Of a stretch of 64,000 nucleotides of DNA, positions 9,858 to 21,770 are shown piece after piece. The notes under the pieces were generated by a model, which ran no database searches, had not been told where the DNA came from, and was given only the letters and a program-made list of their open reading frames with translations. Source of the DNA: Dermacentor variabilis (Eukaryota > Arthropoda > Arachnida > Ixodida > Ixodidae); NCBI RefSeq assembly GCF_050947875.1, contig NC_134568.1, forward strand, positions 194,444,853 through 194,508,852, given 5' to 3'. Positions within the stretch are counted from its first letter, which is position 1. Every line of letters starts with the position of its first letter. The position numbers and the translations under genes are program-made.

Positions 9858-12800
9858 ATCATCATCATCATCAGCCTAGTTACGCCCACTGCAGCGCAAA
9901 GGCCTCTCCCATACTTCTCCAACTACCCCGGTCATGTACTAATTGTGGCCATGTTGTCCCTGCAAACGTTTTAATGTCATCCGCCCACCTAACTTTCTGC
10001 CGCCCCCTGCTACGCATCCCTTCCCTTGGAATCCAGTCCGTAACCCTTAGTGACCATCGGTTATCTTCCCTCCTCATTACATGTCCGGCCCATGCCCATT
10101 TCTTTTTCTTGATTTCAACTAAGATGTCGTTTACCCGCGTTTGTTGCCTCACCCAATCTGCTCTTTTCTTATCCCTTAACGTCACACCCATCATTCTTCT
10201 TTCCATAGCTCGTTGCGTCGTCCTCAATTTCAGCAGAACCCTTTTCGTAAGCCTCCAGGTTTCTGCCCCATATGTGAGTACTGGTAACACACAGCTGTTA
10301 TACACTTTCCTTTTGAGGGATAGTGGCAACCTGCTGTTCATGATTTGAGAATGCCTGCCAAACGCACCCCAGCCCATTCTTATTCTTCTGGTTATTTCAG
10401 TCTCATGATCCGGATCCGTGGTCACTACCTGCCCTAAGTAGATGTATTCCCTTACCCCTTCCAGTGCTTCGCTACCTATCGTAAACTGCTGTTCTCTTCC
10501 GAGCCTGTTAAACAATACTTTAGTTTTCTGCAGATTAATTTTCAGACCCACCCTTCTGCTTTGCCTCTCCAGGTCAGTGAGCATGCATTGCAATTGGTCT
10601 CCTGAGTTACTAAGCAAGGCAATATCATCAGCGAATCGCAAGTTGCTAAGGTATTCTCCATCAACTTTTATCCCCAATTCTTCCCACTCCAGGCCTCTGA
10701 ATACCTCCTGTAAACATGCTGTGAATAGCATTGGAGATATCGTATCTCCCTGTCTGACACCTTTCTTTATAGGGATTTTGTTGCTTTCTTTGTGGAGGAC
10801 TACGGTGGCTGTGGAGCCGCTATAGATATCTTCCAGTATCTTTACATATGGCTCATCTACATCCTGATTCCGTAATGCCTCCATGACTGCTGAGGTTCCG
10901 ACTGAATCAAACGCTTTCTCGTAATCAATGAAAGCTATATATAAGGGTTGGTTATATTCTGCACATTTCTCTATCACTTGATTGATAGTGTGAATATGGT
11001 CTATTGTTGAGTAGCCTTTACGGAATCCTGCCTGGTCCTTTGGTTGACAGAAGTCTAAGGTGTTCCTGATTCTATTTGCGATTACCTTAGTAAATACTTT
11101 GTAGGCAACGGACAGTAAGCTGATCGGTCTATAATTTTTCAAGTCTTTGGCGTCCCCTTTCTTATGGATTAGGATTATGTTAGCGTTCTTCCAAGATTCC
11201 GGTACGCTCGAGGTTATGAGGCATTGCGTATACAGGGTGGCCAGTTTCTCTAGAACAATCTGACCACCATCGTTCAACAAATCTGCTGTTACCTGATCCT
11301 CCCCAGCTGCCTTCCCCCTTTGCATAGCTCCTAAGGCTTTCTTTACTTCTTCTGGCGTTACCTGTGGGATTTCGAATTCATCTAGGCTATTCTCTCTTCC
11401 ACTATCGTCGTGGGTGCCACTGGTACTGTATAAATCTCTATAGAACTCCTCAGCCACTTGAACTGTCTCATCCATATTAGTAACGATATTGCCGGCTTTG
11501 TCTCTTAACGCACACATCTGATTCTTGCCTATTCCTAGTTTCTTCTTCACTGTTTTTAGGCTTCCTCCGTTCCTGAGAGCCTGTTCAATTCTATCCATAT
11601 TATAGTTTCTGATGTCCGCTGTCTTACGCTTGTTGATTACCTTAGAAAGTTCTGCCAGTTCTATTCTAGCTGCAGGGTTAGAGGCTTTCATACATTGGCG
11701 TTTCTTGATCAGATCTTTCGTCTCCTGCGATAGCTTACTGGTTTCCTGTCTAACGGAGTTACCACCGACTTCTATTGCGCACTCCTTAATGGTGCCCATG
11801 AGATAGTCGTTCATTGCTTCAACACTAAGGTCCTCTTCCTGAGTTAAAGCCGAATACCTGTTCTGTAGCTTGATCCGGAATTCCTCTAGTTTCCCTCTTA
11901 CCGCTAACTCATTGATTGGCTTCTTGTGTACCAGTTTCTTCCGTTCCCTCCTCAAGTCTAGGCTAATTCGAGTTCTTACCATCCTATGGTCAATGCAGCG
12001 TACCTTGCCGACCACGTCTACATCTTGTATGATGCCAGGGTTCGCGCAGAGTATGAAGTCGATTTCATTTCTTGTCTCACCATTCGGGCTCCTCCACGTC
12101 CACTTTCGACTAACCCGCTTGCGGAAAAAGGTGTTCATTATCCGCATATTATTCTGTTCTGCAAACTCTACTAATAATTCTCCTCTGCTATTCCTAGAGC
12201 CTATGCCATATTCCCCCACTGACTTGTCTCGAGCCTGCTTCTTGCCTACCCTGGCATTGAAGTCGCCCATCAGTATAGTGTATTTTGTTTTGACTTTACC
12301 CATAGCCGATTCCACGTCTTCATAAAAGCTTTCGACTTCCTGGTCATGACTGCATGTAGGGGCATAGACTTGTACCACCTTCAATTTGTACCTCTTATTA
12401 AGTTTCACAACAAGACCTGCCACCCTCTCGTTAATGCTATAGAATTCCTGTATGTTACCAGCTATTTCCTTATTAATCAGGAATCCGACTCCTAGTTCTC
12501 GTCTCTCCGCTAAGCCCCGGTAACACAGTACATGCCCGCTTTTTAGCACTGTATATGTTTTTTTGTCCTCCTAACCTCACTGAGCCCTATTATATCCCAT
12601 TTACTACCCTCTAATTCCTCCAATAACACTGCTAGACTCGCCTCACTAGATAGCGTTCTAACGTTAAACGTTGCCAGGTTCAGATTCCAATGGCGGCCTG
12701 TCCGGAGCCAGGTATTCTTAGCACCCTCTGCAGCGTCACAGTTCTGACCGCCGCCGTGGTCAGTTGCTTCGCGGCTGCTGGGGACTGAGGGCCGGGGTTT

Positions 12801-12905
12801 GATTATTGTATTCATATAGGAGGTTGTGGCCAAGTACTGCACCAGGGTGGCCAATCCTGCTCTGGTGAGAGAGTGCGTTACCGGTTCTGGTCACCGGGAT
12901 CATGC
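9858..12905 (-). mobile_element. RTE-clade non-LTR retrotransposon, nearly full length (copy 1)
   Basis: The 3' end is a short (GAT)n tail at 9858-9872 (plus strand ATCATCATC), the kind of simple tail known for RTE elements. A single large frame encodes endonuclease and reverse transcriptase and ends 8 bases before the tail. The 5' leader extends to about 12905 or beyond into a tRNA-like segment (12965-13335). A second copy lies at 52199-55160 on the same strand. Target duplications were not resolved. Confidence 0.85.
9880..12854 (-). pseudogene. RTE endonuclease/reverse transcriptase, one frameshift
   Basis: The protein starts at 12854 with MATLVQYLATT and reads 103 codons to SEVRRTKK. A one-base loss in an A-run near 12556-12560 then shifts the frame, and 889 further codons run uninterrupted from 12549 to 9880. 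The endonuclease shows SEVRRT, GDFNARVG, SPNGETRNEIDFIL and DHRMVR. The reverse transcriptase shows FIDYEKAFDSV, GVRQGDTISPMLF and the catalytic LRFADDIALL (about 10618-10650). The C-terminus has the RTE-type GHVMRREDNRW and a final W...DRGSWRSMGEAF motif. The product would nick the target and reverse-transcribe its own RNA there. About 990 codons in total is normal for a one-ORF RTE. Apart from the single frameshift it looks intact, so the insertion is fairly young. Confidence 0.85.
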
Positions 12906-12964
12906 CGCACTCTAGGCCTGTTTGTGCAATTTTCTCAACACACGGTTGTTTTTTTTGTATTTTC

Positions 12965-13335
12965 CGGTGGAGAATTGCGCGGCACCGGGATTCGAATCAC
13001 GGTCCTCTTGCACTGGAGACGGATACTCTGCCGTCCCCGCAGGAGTTAAATTAAAAATTGAATTATGGTGTTTTTTGTGACAAAAACCACTTTCTGATTA
13101 TGCACGCCGTAGTGGAGGACTCCGAAAATTTCGACCACCTGGGGTTCTTTAACGTGCACCTAATTCTAAGTACACGGGTGTTTTCGCATTTCACCCCCAT
13201 CGAAATGCGGCCGCCGTGGCCGGGGTCCGATCCCGCGACCTCGTGCTCAGCAGTCTAACACAATAACCACTGAGCAACCACGGCGGGTCCCGCAGGAGTT
13301 GTACGCCTCATTTAACCTACAGTGGTGCCCTATTT
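12965..13335 (-). other. tRNA-like segment upstream of RTE copy 1, split by Ruka
   Basis: With the Ruka insertion (13048-13288) removed, the minus strand gives a tRNA-like run with a B-box-like GATTCGAATCCCGG near 12985-13000. It continues directly toward the RTE leader. It could be a tRNA-derived internal promoter fused to the RTE 5' end, or an older tRNA-type SINE next to it. It is not a functional tRNA gene: no clean acceptor stem could be read. Confidence 0.45.
13048..13288 (-). mobile_element. Ruka SINE, full length, with 12-bp target duplication
   Basis: On the minus strand it starts CCCGCCGTGGTTGCTCAGTG, with a tRNA-like A box, then a B box (GGGATCGGACCCCGG), and the Ruka body with AAAACACCCGTGTACTTAG. 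The tail is A/T-rich. CCCGCAGGAGTT occurs on both sides (13036-13047 and 13289-13300), a clear target-site duplication. Ruka is a known ixodid-tick SINE transcribed by Pol III and mobilised in trans. Confidence 0.92.
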
Positions 13336-13339
13336 GATC

Positions 13340-15385
13340 AGTCAAGGTGGACCAATCTGAGCTCGGTTATACCGCATGGATGGCACTCGGCTAGAGAACC
13401 TGGTATTTATGACCTGCACATGTGTGGCCACACATAATTGAGGATATATAAGTTTTTTTTTTAGGAGGGTTTCCGCACAGTGATAAAAGGAAGGAAAATA
13501 CATTAAAAGAAAGAAAAAAAAGGGGGGAAAAAGGAACATAACATGTGATTTGAACTCGTGATCCTTCAGTGTTGCCCGGAAAGGTAGCTCAGTCGGTTGG
13601 TTCGTCAAGCCAACGGTTACTTTCAAGCGCCAAAGCTCCTGCTCCGAGCCTCATACTTGGAAGGCATACTTGGAAGGCATACATGGAAGTGGTTGGAAGG
13701 CATAATTTCTTGGAAAAATGGCCGCCAGAGGAGCAGCGTGAACTCGAGCGGCTTTATAGACTAGGAAAACTGCCTTAAAATATTTAGACTTGAGGGGAAG
13801 CTTCGTTCACAAACTATAACACGGCAATCAGCACTCGTATACGACGAGAGAAATTATTGAGACGTGGAAAATTCCCTTGAAATAAATCTGGTTTGCGAGA
13901 CAAATGCTTGCATGTATTGAATCTCTTAAAAGATGAGGGGGGAAATATGCGCTCACCGAGAGGGCATCGTCAGCACGAGACCACCACCAGGCACCTTACT
14001 GAGATGTAGAGATCTTCGCGGCCGGAACGAAATCTCCCCTCTCCGCCGGCCAAGGGTGGAAAACGCGCTTTCCGATCGCTCAAGGTTGCGCGGACATTGT
14101 ACAGCTCTAGCGTCTAGGAAAAAGCTTAAACAGGTGCGGGGGCGGCACGCATAGCGTGGGAAGCTAGCCGCCGGAATAGCTATCTCAAGTACTGCTGCTG
14201 GCGAGGGCGAAATACCTTCGTGTAATTATAATAACCCTAATAGGACTTCTTTCAAAGAAAAAAAAAGAGAAGAAAAAGAAAAGGGAAACGGCTCAGAAGG
14301 CTATACTACGAGAGCTATGACTGATACTTTTCTATATATACGTATTCATCTCATCTATGGGATCGCATGCGCGCGCTGTTGGTTTTAAAGCGCAACCGTA
14401 GTAGGGAAACGGAAGGCGATATAAGCATGCGTATCCATGATACGCACACGACAAACTGCCTTACAATATTTAGAATTGATATATATATACACACACAAAA
14501 GCCAATATAGGCTGCTCGACACTATCTCGCGCGTTTTTATAGCGACGTACATCAGAACTGACTCGTCGTTCCACAACAACCATTTCCTGAGTGATCGCCA
14601 GATATATGCCGAATAACTTCCTGTCATTCAATAAGAATGTCTCTCTTTCATGCAGCCTACCAATTCGCGCTGTTTCGGTTTAGACAAAACAATTTATCAT
14701 TCGAGGCGCACTTGCCAAGTTTGCCTCCAATTAAAACTGTCTGCGATGCCTATAGTGCAGCTCTTATCTCACTCAACATACACAGCTCTATATACGTGCA
14801 TCCGGTGCAATGCTTTCCGTTGTATCAGCAATTTCAATGTCATGGCCGATCATGTAAGCAAAAGTAGCTGTGAATAAGAGGTTCACGCTAAATAACGCTA
14901 AAAATAAAAAGGTTCACGCTAAATAACAAGCGGGGGCCACGAAAGAGCGCGCAGCTTCCGACTAAAAGCAGGAAGAGGTGTGCGCGTAGTGCGCGCCGAT
15001 GGACGCGCCACTGGTGGCGGTCTTGCGCAGAACACTGAAGGAAGGAGCCAGCCGCGCGCCGTAGTTTGCTGCGTCGCTGATCGTGCTTCTCTGTCTTATT
15101 CACGTTTTCACAGCAAAATAAGCAACACCCTTCGCATGTACGGGGCAGCCAAAGCTTCAAGGAATGTCGAAGAATTCTTGCATGGTGTGGGGCTCAAACA
15201 CCGGCGAAAACGTGCCGGCGATACGGTGTAGATCTTTTCACCGTACTAGGTTCTTTAACGTGGTCAGTACAGACCGATTTAGGAAATACGAAGCGTAGGC
15301 TCTCTGTCGCACACACACAAACAATGCTATGAATTTCACGACATATAACTGCTGACAACGGTTAATATGGATCACTTAAAGTATT
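13340..15385. other. Gene-poor stretch, unidentified
   Basis: No recognisable protein family. Small features are a four-fold CTTGGAAGGCAT-type short tandem repeat (13655-13705), a tRNA A-box-like TAGCTCAGTCGGTTGG at 13582-13597, and a short TATATATA/CACACA run near 14478. An open frame ending WPPEEQRELERLYRLGKLP (13569-13778) has protein-like composition but no supporting signals. Confidence 0.5.
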
Positions 15386-16080
15386 TTTATTTATTTATTT
15401 ATTTATACAAGTACCTGCAGCGCCACAAGGGCATTATTGCAGGGGGGGACAAATTGAAGAAAAGTGAACATGTGACAAAAACTTGATACAGCAGAGCACA
15501 GGTGGTAAGGGTAACAAAATACGTAACATAGATGAGTCATCTCGACGGCAAAACGGTCTTGTGAAATGCGGTGCAAATTTGCAAGACAGAAATGGAAAGG
15601 GTACACTATCGCATGAAGTGCAATGCCAGCCAAATGATATAAAGAAAACGGGATAATATACTACGACAGACTGCGTGACAATAAAGACAGAAACTCTGAA
15701 CACGTTTTACATTCACCAATGCTCCTGGGAAGCCTATTCCAGTGTGCGGAAACATGCGGGAAAAATGAATTACGGTAGACATCAGTACGACAGCGCATTT
15801 CAAGGACTTTCAGCTCGTGATCACATCGTTTAGAGATGAAGTGGGGAGGGAAAATGTACAAGTTCTTGTTTATTCCTGTGAGATCAAAGTAGATTCGGAA
15901 AAAAAGTTATAATTTTGCAGTTAATCGGCGGTGTGCTAGTGATTTCCAACCAAGGTCCTCTTTAAGCAATGTAATACTGCTACGGAAATTATAATTACCA
16001 GAAACAAATCTTGCAGCGCGGTTTTGGACAGTCTCTAAACAGTCTGCATACTACAGAATCAAATGATTAAAGTTCACACA
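15386..16080 (-). mobile_element. CR1/Jockey-like retrotransposon 3' fragment, 5'-truncated
   Basis: The plus strand begins TTTTATTTATTTATTTATTTAT, that is, a (TAAA)n-like tail on the minus strand. Minus-strand frames at 15661-15861 and 15606-15803 hold pieces of the typical C-terminal block after reverse transcriptase, RNSFFPHVSAHWNRLP, in two frames. The fragment is frameshifted and lacks the reverse transcriptase core. Confidence 0.7.
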
Positions 16081-17649
16081 TCACCATAGTGTTCGGCATA
16101 GGGCATCAGACGAGGTCACGCCTGTAATGGTGCAGACGACGAGTGGGCTGCTGCGGAGGGGCCCCAGCTGGAGTCTGGAGACGAGACGGCGTGGCACGAC
16201 GGGGCAGGAACATAAGCCAGGTGGGAAGGTCGCGAGCACAGAAGCTGTGGTTGGTGCTCCGCTGGGCGGCTCACAGACAAACGCTAGCGTCAGACGTTGA
16301 GCCGTAGGCTCAGGAACACCAGACATAGGCAGGAGCCCGGACACATCGGCCAACGGGCTGCTTCTTCCGCCGTGGGTCTTCTTCGCTCCGATTCCTATAT
16401 CACCAAGGTCCCCTCCCGCGTTCCACGCTCGCGCCACAAGGCTCTCCGGAGGTTCTTTTCTTTTTTCACCTTTTCCCGGTGCCATTGCAAAATAATGCTC
16501 GCGCCTTCGTCGTCATTGTTGTCTTCTTCGCCTTTCCTTTTCAACGCAGCATTTGCACCTCATGACATACGGTTCTAATCATTCCGCGTAAAGCCTCATC
16601 AGCGAGAGCAACGGTAGCAATGGATCGCCGCCGCTCGGCGGGAAATGTTTCTTGTTCTCATCCTTTCCTTTGTCGTGCCGGTGTATTTTCCACTCAATCA
16701 TATTTAGACGGGCATAAGCGACGAAGTTCATCTCCAGTACAGCATGCGGTTTAAAGGCCTTTCGCTAAAGTTCTGAATGTCGTTTGCCGCTTCTACGGTT
16801 TGCCGCTTCTTTACCTCGTTGCGCTAGCTGGGCAGCACGACTGCGCCAGCGCTTTGTGTTGTATGTTAGAGCTACTGAAGCTTGCAGGAACTGAAATTGT
16901 TGGTTTTATGTGGCCCGGTAAATCCTCGCACCATCTGTGACGCACATCATCTTTTTGCATCTATTTTATGCATGTTTTCGCGCATGTTGAACTCTTGCTA
17001 GTTGCTTCATGCATAACTGTTGATTTTTTTGAGGTGCGGTGTTTTCACCTTGCGTTGTTTGTAATCATGCTGTGTCCTGTCGGAATGGCACCAAGCAAGC
17101 GCTTCTTTAACAGCTTTATTCTTTTCGCCCGAGAGCATCTTAGATATTGCTGTAATGCGGGAAATGTGTTTACAAAACAGGTAGTTCGGGGCGAGAATTC
17201 CTAATAGTTACTGCATATAGTATTTTTGTTACATTTTCGCTGAAAAGTTCGCGTCACGTTTTGGAAGTTATAACATCTCGATGCTGTCTGAGCAGACTTA
17301 CAACGCCGAGTTATTTGTTTGTTTCACAACGGAGTCCCTTTTTGCATGTGAATTTTGTACTTAACTGAATTCTTTCTTATTTTGCTTACGCAGCAGAGGA
17401 CTAAACCTAGCCTTGCCGCCAGCGCTCATCTACTTTGACTGGCGCTGCTTTGCCTTTAAATATGTCATGTCGCATCTCTCTCTAGTAACATTAAAATAGT
17501 GTTACTGAGAAGTTGGTTAGACTTCAGCTTTGTACGTTTCCAAGCAGCTCCCCTGGTAAACTTAAAATTGCAAAAACTGCAGCGGAAACGGGAGTTCATC
17601 GGCGTATGCAGCATAAATGCATCGGCGGTACAGCGCTAACACGCGCTCT
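16081..17649. other. Unidentified region with a CpG-rich open frame
   Basis: A minus-strand open frame (16485-16081, 134 codons, starting MAPGKGEKRKEPP) is GC-rich and Pro/Ser-rich. It could be a leader of some element or a non-coding CpG-rich block; nothing supports translation. The rest (16.5-17.65 kb) shows no recognisable feature. Confidence 0.35.
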
Positions 17650-17654
17650 TATTA

Positions 17655-17709
17655 GACAGTTTTAGTTTAGGGGACGCAAGCGGCTTGCGTCCCCTGAACT
17701 AAAACTCTC
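17655..17709. mobile_element. 55-bp foldback insertion with TATTA duplication
   Basis: Two arms reading GTTTTAGTTTAGGGGACGCA inward and its near-perfect complement meet with almost no loop. TATTA flanks both sides (17650-17654 and 17710-17714). This looks like a minimal MITE reduced to its terminal inverted repeats. Confidence 0.8.
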
Positions 17710-17714
17710 TATTA

Positions 17715-18380
17715 ACCCGTGCGTTTGGTGACTTCGTTGACTAGCGTGCGCATTTCCATCAATAAATTCGCAATTACTCTTTTTGAGGCGACTTTGATTG
17801 CACTTATTCGGCGATGTCACGTGTATTCATCGGCAGAGAGATCACAACGGCATGTGCAGACATCGCGCCGTGCGGATTTGTTTGGGATATAAATCTGCAT
17901 TAAAGACCGGTGTTTATTATTGAGGTACAGAAGCAGCATTACGCCAAGGGTAGAATTAACAAAAAAGAAAGACGATCGAGACATCGCATTACTCAACAAA
18001 ATTTAGCGGCTAGTTAACATGAACTCCACTTTATGTAAATGGGGTTCATGGCGTTTGTCTGCGGGACGCACCTGGCACGTATGTGGAACGGGTTGTCCCA
18101 AACACCGGCAACATCGTGTTCATACCCGCTCCCACAGAAGCCAGCGTCTTCCCTACAGCTGTCACCGGAGAAGAAGCAGACTGGCACCCGAACAAAGGAG
18201 AAATCGCAGCCGCGAACTTCAGCCATTCTTACTGCAAAGAGTTGTCTGCTACTGCTCCTGAGCGTACTGTTGGAAGCTATCAGTGGCGCCTCTATAGGTG
18301 ATGCACTATCGTATACGACCAGGTGCGGGATAGTAAAGTGACTCGATGTCCCCCTCTCTGAGGGGGACATTGAGCATTGC
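17715..18380. other. No recognised gene
   Basis: Several overlapping short open frames occur at 18019-18370 on both strands, none with a recognisable domain. They may come from one old repeat, but a second copy was not seen in the window. Confidence 0.4.
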
Positions 18381-19520
18381 GTGCGGGCGTGCGTCCGTGC
18401 GTGCGTCCGTGCGCGCGATTTTCTCTTTTATATGGTCCGAATTTTTCGAAGCACTGTGTTCCTTGCTTGAAGGAATGCGGTACTTGTGTTCTTAGCGCGT
18501 CACGAGGTTTCGGACGAAGAAACGGCGCCGTTTTTTCTGCATTTCCTTTCTTTCTCAAACAAGCAGCGGGCATTGCGATTGCTGGAGATGAAAACGCGCG
18601 GGAAAGTGCTTAAATAAACAATATGACTGCCGGTGTCAGTTGGCGTCTGCTTTTGACTTGGTTGAGGGTTCGAGCAGCGGTGTAAGCTTTGAAATGCCCC
18701 GTTGCACTTTTTTTTTTCTTTTTCATTCCATTCTTTCCTCACCGAAAGGCCGGCTTAAGCATCTGAGACGCCGTGTCTTTTGAACCAATGATCCAGACTT
18801 CTGGAGGTCCTGCATTTTCCTAGCTTTCTTCTATTTTGGAGGGGGAGGAGGAGGGGGGGTGTTATCGTGCCAAGAAAGATTTAAGGTCCGAATTCTTAGA
18901 AACAGTGCATCTTTGTTGATGACCTACGCGAAATGTGTTCCTTGCGCGTGTCGCGATGTTTGGGACAGATGTCTTTCTTCAATTTCTGTTTTCTTTGGTT
19001 TCTGGATTAAGCTGCGAGCATTGCTATTGGAGGAAATGAAAACATGTATGAAACTACCGCAAAGTGCTTCTTACAAAATGAAACTGCTGGTGTCCGTTCG
19101 CGTCGGCTTGAGTTGGGCTAGGGTTCGAGCTGTAGTGTTTAGGCTTCCAGGCGCGGCATTATTTCTTGCGCCCTACCCCTCTCCTCACCGAAAGCCTGCT
19201 GAAGCTTTTGTCGCTTGTGTTGCTTGGAACGAATGGTCCGGACCTATGGTGGTTCTGTATGTGGAGAGTTTTTTTTTCAGTTATTGCCATGGCCAGACAG
19301 AGTTAATGTCCGAATTCTTTGAAGCAGTGTCTCTTAGTCGAAGACCTATCCTGAATGTGTTCCTTGCGCGTTTCGAGGTTTGGGACATAGAAACAACGCT
19401 GGTTGGTGCTTTCTCCTTTTCTTGTTTTCCTTTTGGATTAGGCTGCGAGCGTTGTTATCGGTAGAGGCGAAAATGCGCGGTAAAGAGGCTCAAAGTGCAT
19501 CGTACAACAAGAGTACCGAA
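18380..19520 (+). repeat. Three-copy tandem repeat, ~420-450-bp unit
   Basis: The anchor GTCCGAATT followed by GAAGCAGTG-type sequence recurs at about 18434, 18885 and 19307. Each copy also carries a TTTGGGACA/GAAACAACG-like line, a GGCTGCGAGCATTG-like line, and a GAAAATGCGCGG-like line. Copies have diverged noticeably. A 201-codon open frame across copies 2 and 3 is a by-product of the repeat. Confidence 0.75.
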
Positions 19521-21768
19521 CGGATCGCTGGCTAGTTGTCTCGCAGTAAGATTGTCAGCACCTCATGAGCTTCCTTAGTCAATACTCTGCAAGATAAGTC
19601 ACTCCAAAAGTATATGTTTTCAGATACATCAACTTAAAACATGCGCCTCAGAGATTTAGCGAATTGTTTTCTTGAAAACTCACACGCTATCTGCCCTGTC
19701 GGAAGAACGCATCGGAACAACCGGCATCACCAGTGCCGCGCCTGCGTAAACGGCCAAGGTGCGTCTTCTATTCCCACGCATATTGCAACGAGAATCGACC
19801 AGCCGCTGCTACCAGAAGACTCCGGGAAGTCCACAGTGAGTGAGTTTGATTGAATCCGTACTATTATGTGAACACTATAGGTCGTTATGTGCTACGGTCG
19901 TCACAAAAGTGTGTGTTTTCAATTAACAATTGTGTTTACTTGTTTGTGCGATTTTGCGCATCTAGGGGCCCTGTTAAGCGAAATGTTAGAATTTGTCCGA
20001 ATCCTAATCGTCTTATGCCGAGTCGATAATCATCCACATTTTAGAAAAGTAACGAATGCAAGTCGGTGCTAAAGCTAGCAAACGCTAGAAAAGAGGAAAT
20101 TGCACCTTTAGCACAGGGCATGCGCGCGTCAACCACTTGTTCGCATAGGTGACCCCTTAGCGAAAAAAAAAAAACTTTGAAGAAACAGAAAAGAAAGAAG
20201 AGAGAAGACCCTTGGTGCAGCTTTCAGCACAATGAATTTTTCTTTTCAGCTTCGTTAGTTTTCTTGATTCTTGCGTGCGCAATACTTTCGGTACAATAGC
20301 TGCGTAGTTTTTATGTCCATGTTGTGTCTATTTTATATACCTTATTTTTTCCCGTTTTTCGCACATTGTTGCTATGGACAACGTGTTCAATACTGTTCCG
20401 TTTTTTGGTTTACTGGTTGCCAAATGTGTATACGTCCATTATATTGTTTTTCCTCCTCAGTGGGTTACTTCAGCTGCTTCTCTTAGTTACTACTGCTGAC
20501 TACATCACCCCCGACCCCCCCCCATTTCTCGCATTGTAGTGCTATGCAGGCACTGTGGGTACTCTGATAAATAAATAAATTGAAATATATGCATAAAATA
20601 AATAATGCTGTCCTGTGAATCGGTCGTAACCTGAAGTATTACAATTACTTCTATAGGATCAAAACGTGAAAACAGCACATGGCATCCGGATAACCATCAA
20701 AACGCTCTTTTTTTTTATCAATCTACACTTACATCTCTCAATTACTTATAGATCCGTTTCTATCGAGTACAGCCTTACATGCAATGACTGGCCCCCGGAA
20801 AAAGATCAGCAGCTTCTTTCTACCAGCCACAAAGCGTACGTGCCTAAGGAGCGGATATTCTCAAGGTAAAATATTCTGCACTTCGATTATCTCAAAGAGT
20901 TCTGTCTATATTCAGTTCAGCGGCTCTACCTGTTCCCTGTAGCTATACCATTTATATACCTTATTATCACATGTAGTGTTTTCGTGATGTTCAAGGCACA
21001 TTTGTCAAGATTTTGTCGAACAGATTTTCTACTTTGAAGGCAGCATTATAAAACAGTTAAAATAGCGCAACCTTTACAGAAACCGGTCCTACACGTCCTG
21101 ACAACACGAACGCCGGTGACGTACAACCATTAGGAGAGGAGTTCGCGCGTCTTACGAGCTGTCCCTACCGTCCCAAGATTGCTCTGCGGGTAAGTAGTTT
21201 TGAGTATTGGAAACCCGGTAGAAGTTATACATTTCTAGCCAAAGGTTTGCAGATATCATGCCATGTTGAAATCGAGATACGCGAAGCATTTCGCATGACT
21301 GATTGACTATTTTGTTAAAGTAGTCAACGATGCAGTGTGCACCGGAGACATCTGAGTGTTGTAGACCACAAATACTATAGTGGATTTTGCTAGCGATCCT
21401 CATCGAACAAGATTGAGTGCAAACCTCCCTTTGAGTGTTTCAACAGCCCTGCTCTCGTCTATGAACCCGACATCACAGCTTGCTGCGGTGGCTCGGGCTG
21501 CCGACGTCATGAACAGAAGGAGCATGACCGTCTCGACGTAATGTGGGACCATGCGGTGGAGTCCAGGGACCCAGAGGAGTCCAAACTCACTTGCTACGAA
21601 TAAAGTTTTTCTGTCTGTCTGTGTCAACAGTTGTTTAATTGTCAGCATATTATTACCGCAACCACGTGTTGGGTTAAAGGGGCCCTGCAATAACTATTTG
21701 AGCAGTCGCGGAGTGAGCGTGGCCTAAATGAGCATCGCCGCACAAACCTTTTTCGAATTCGTCCAGCA
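19520..21768. other. Gene-poor stretch with one exon-like segment
   Basis: Mostly A/T-rich with no recognised repeat family, apart from a TTAAAGGGGCCCTGCAA motif at about 21675, which begins a common tick MITE and may be a fragment. The exon-like segment at 20752-20865 is listed separately. Confidence 0.45.
20752..20865 (+). other. Possible internal exon of unknown gene
   Basis: A 114-base open segment is bounded by a pyrimidine-rich CTTATAG acceptor and a CAAG/GTAAAA donor. It encodes 37 codons including CNDWPPEKDQQLLSTSHKAY and has symmetric phase (2-2), so it could be included or skipped without changing frame. No family is recognised and no neighbouring exon in matching phase was found. 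It may be chance. Confidence 0.2.
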
Positions 21769-21770
21769 TA

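Noticed and set aside
9974..12325. Several plus-strand frames of 60-150 codons
   Set aside because: They are antisense to the RTE reverse transcriptase and share its codon structure; the minus-strand frame carries all the motifs.
13582..13640. tRNA-like A box TAGCTCAGTCGGTTGG
   Set aside because: No B box in the right place on the same strand and no cloverleaf; probably a SINE scrap or chance.
13569..13778. Frame ending WPPEEQRELERLYRLGKLP
   Set aside because: Protein-like composition, but no family, no convincing splice signals, and it overlaps a short tandem repeat.
16081..16485. 134-codon minus-strand frame MAPGKGEKRKEPP
   Set aside because: GC-rich and low-complexity with no recognised domain or splice partner; kept only as a note on the region.
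18859..19464. 201-codon plus-strand open frame
   Set aside because: It lies across copies 2 and 3 of a tandem repeat, shows no domain, and is not preserved in copy 1.
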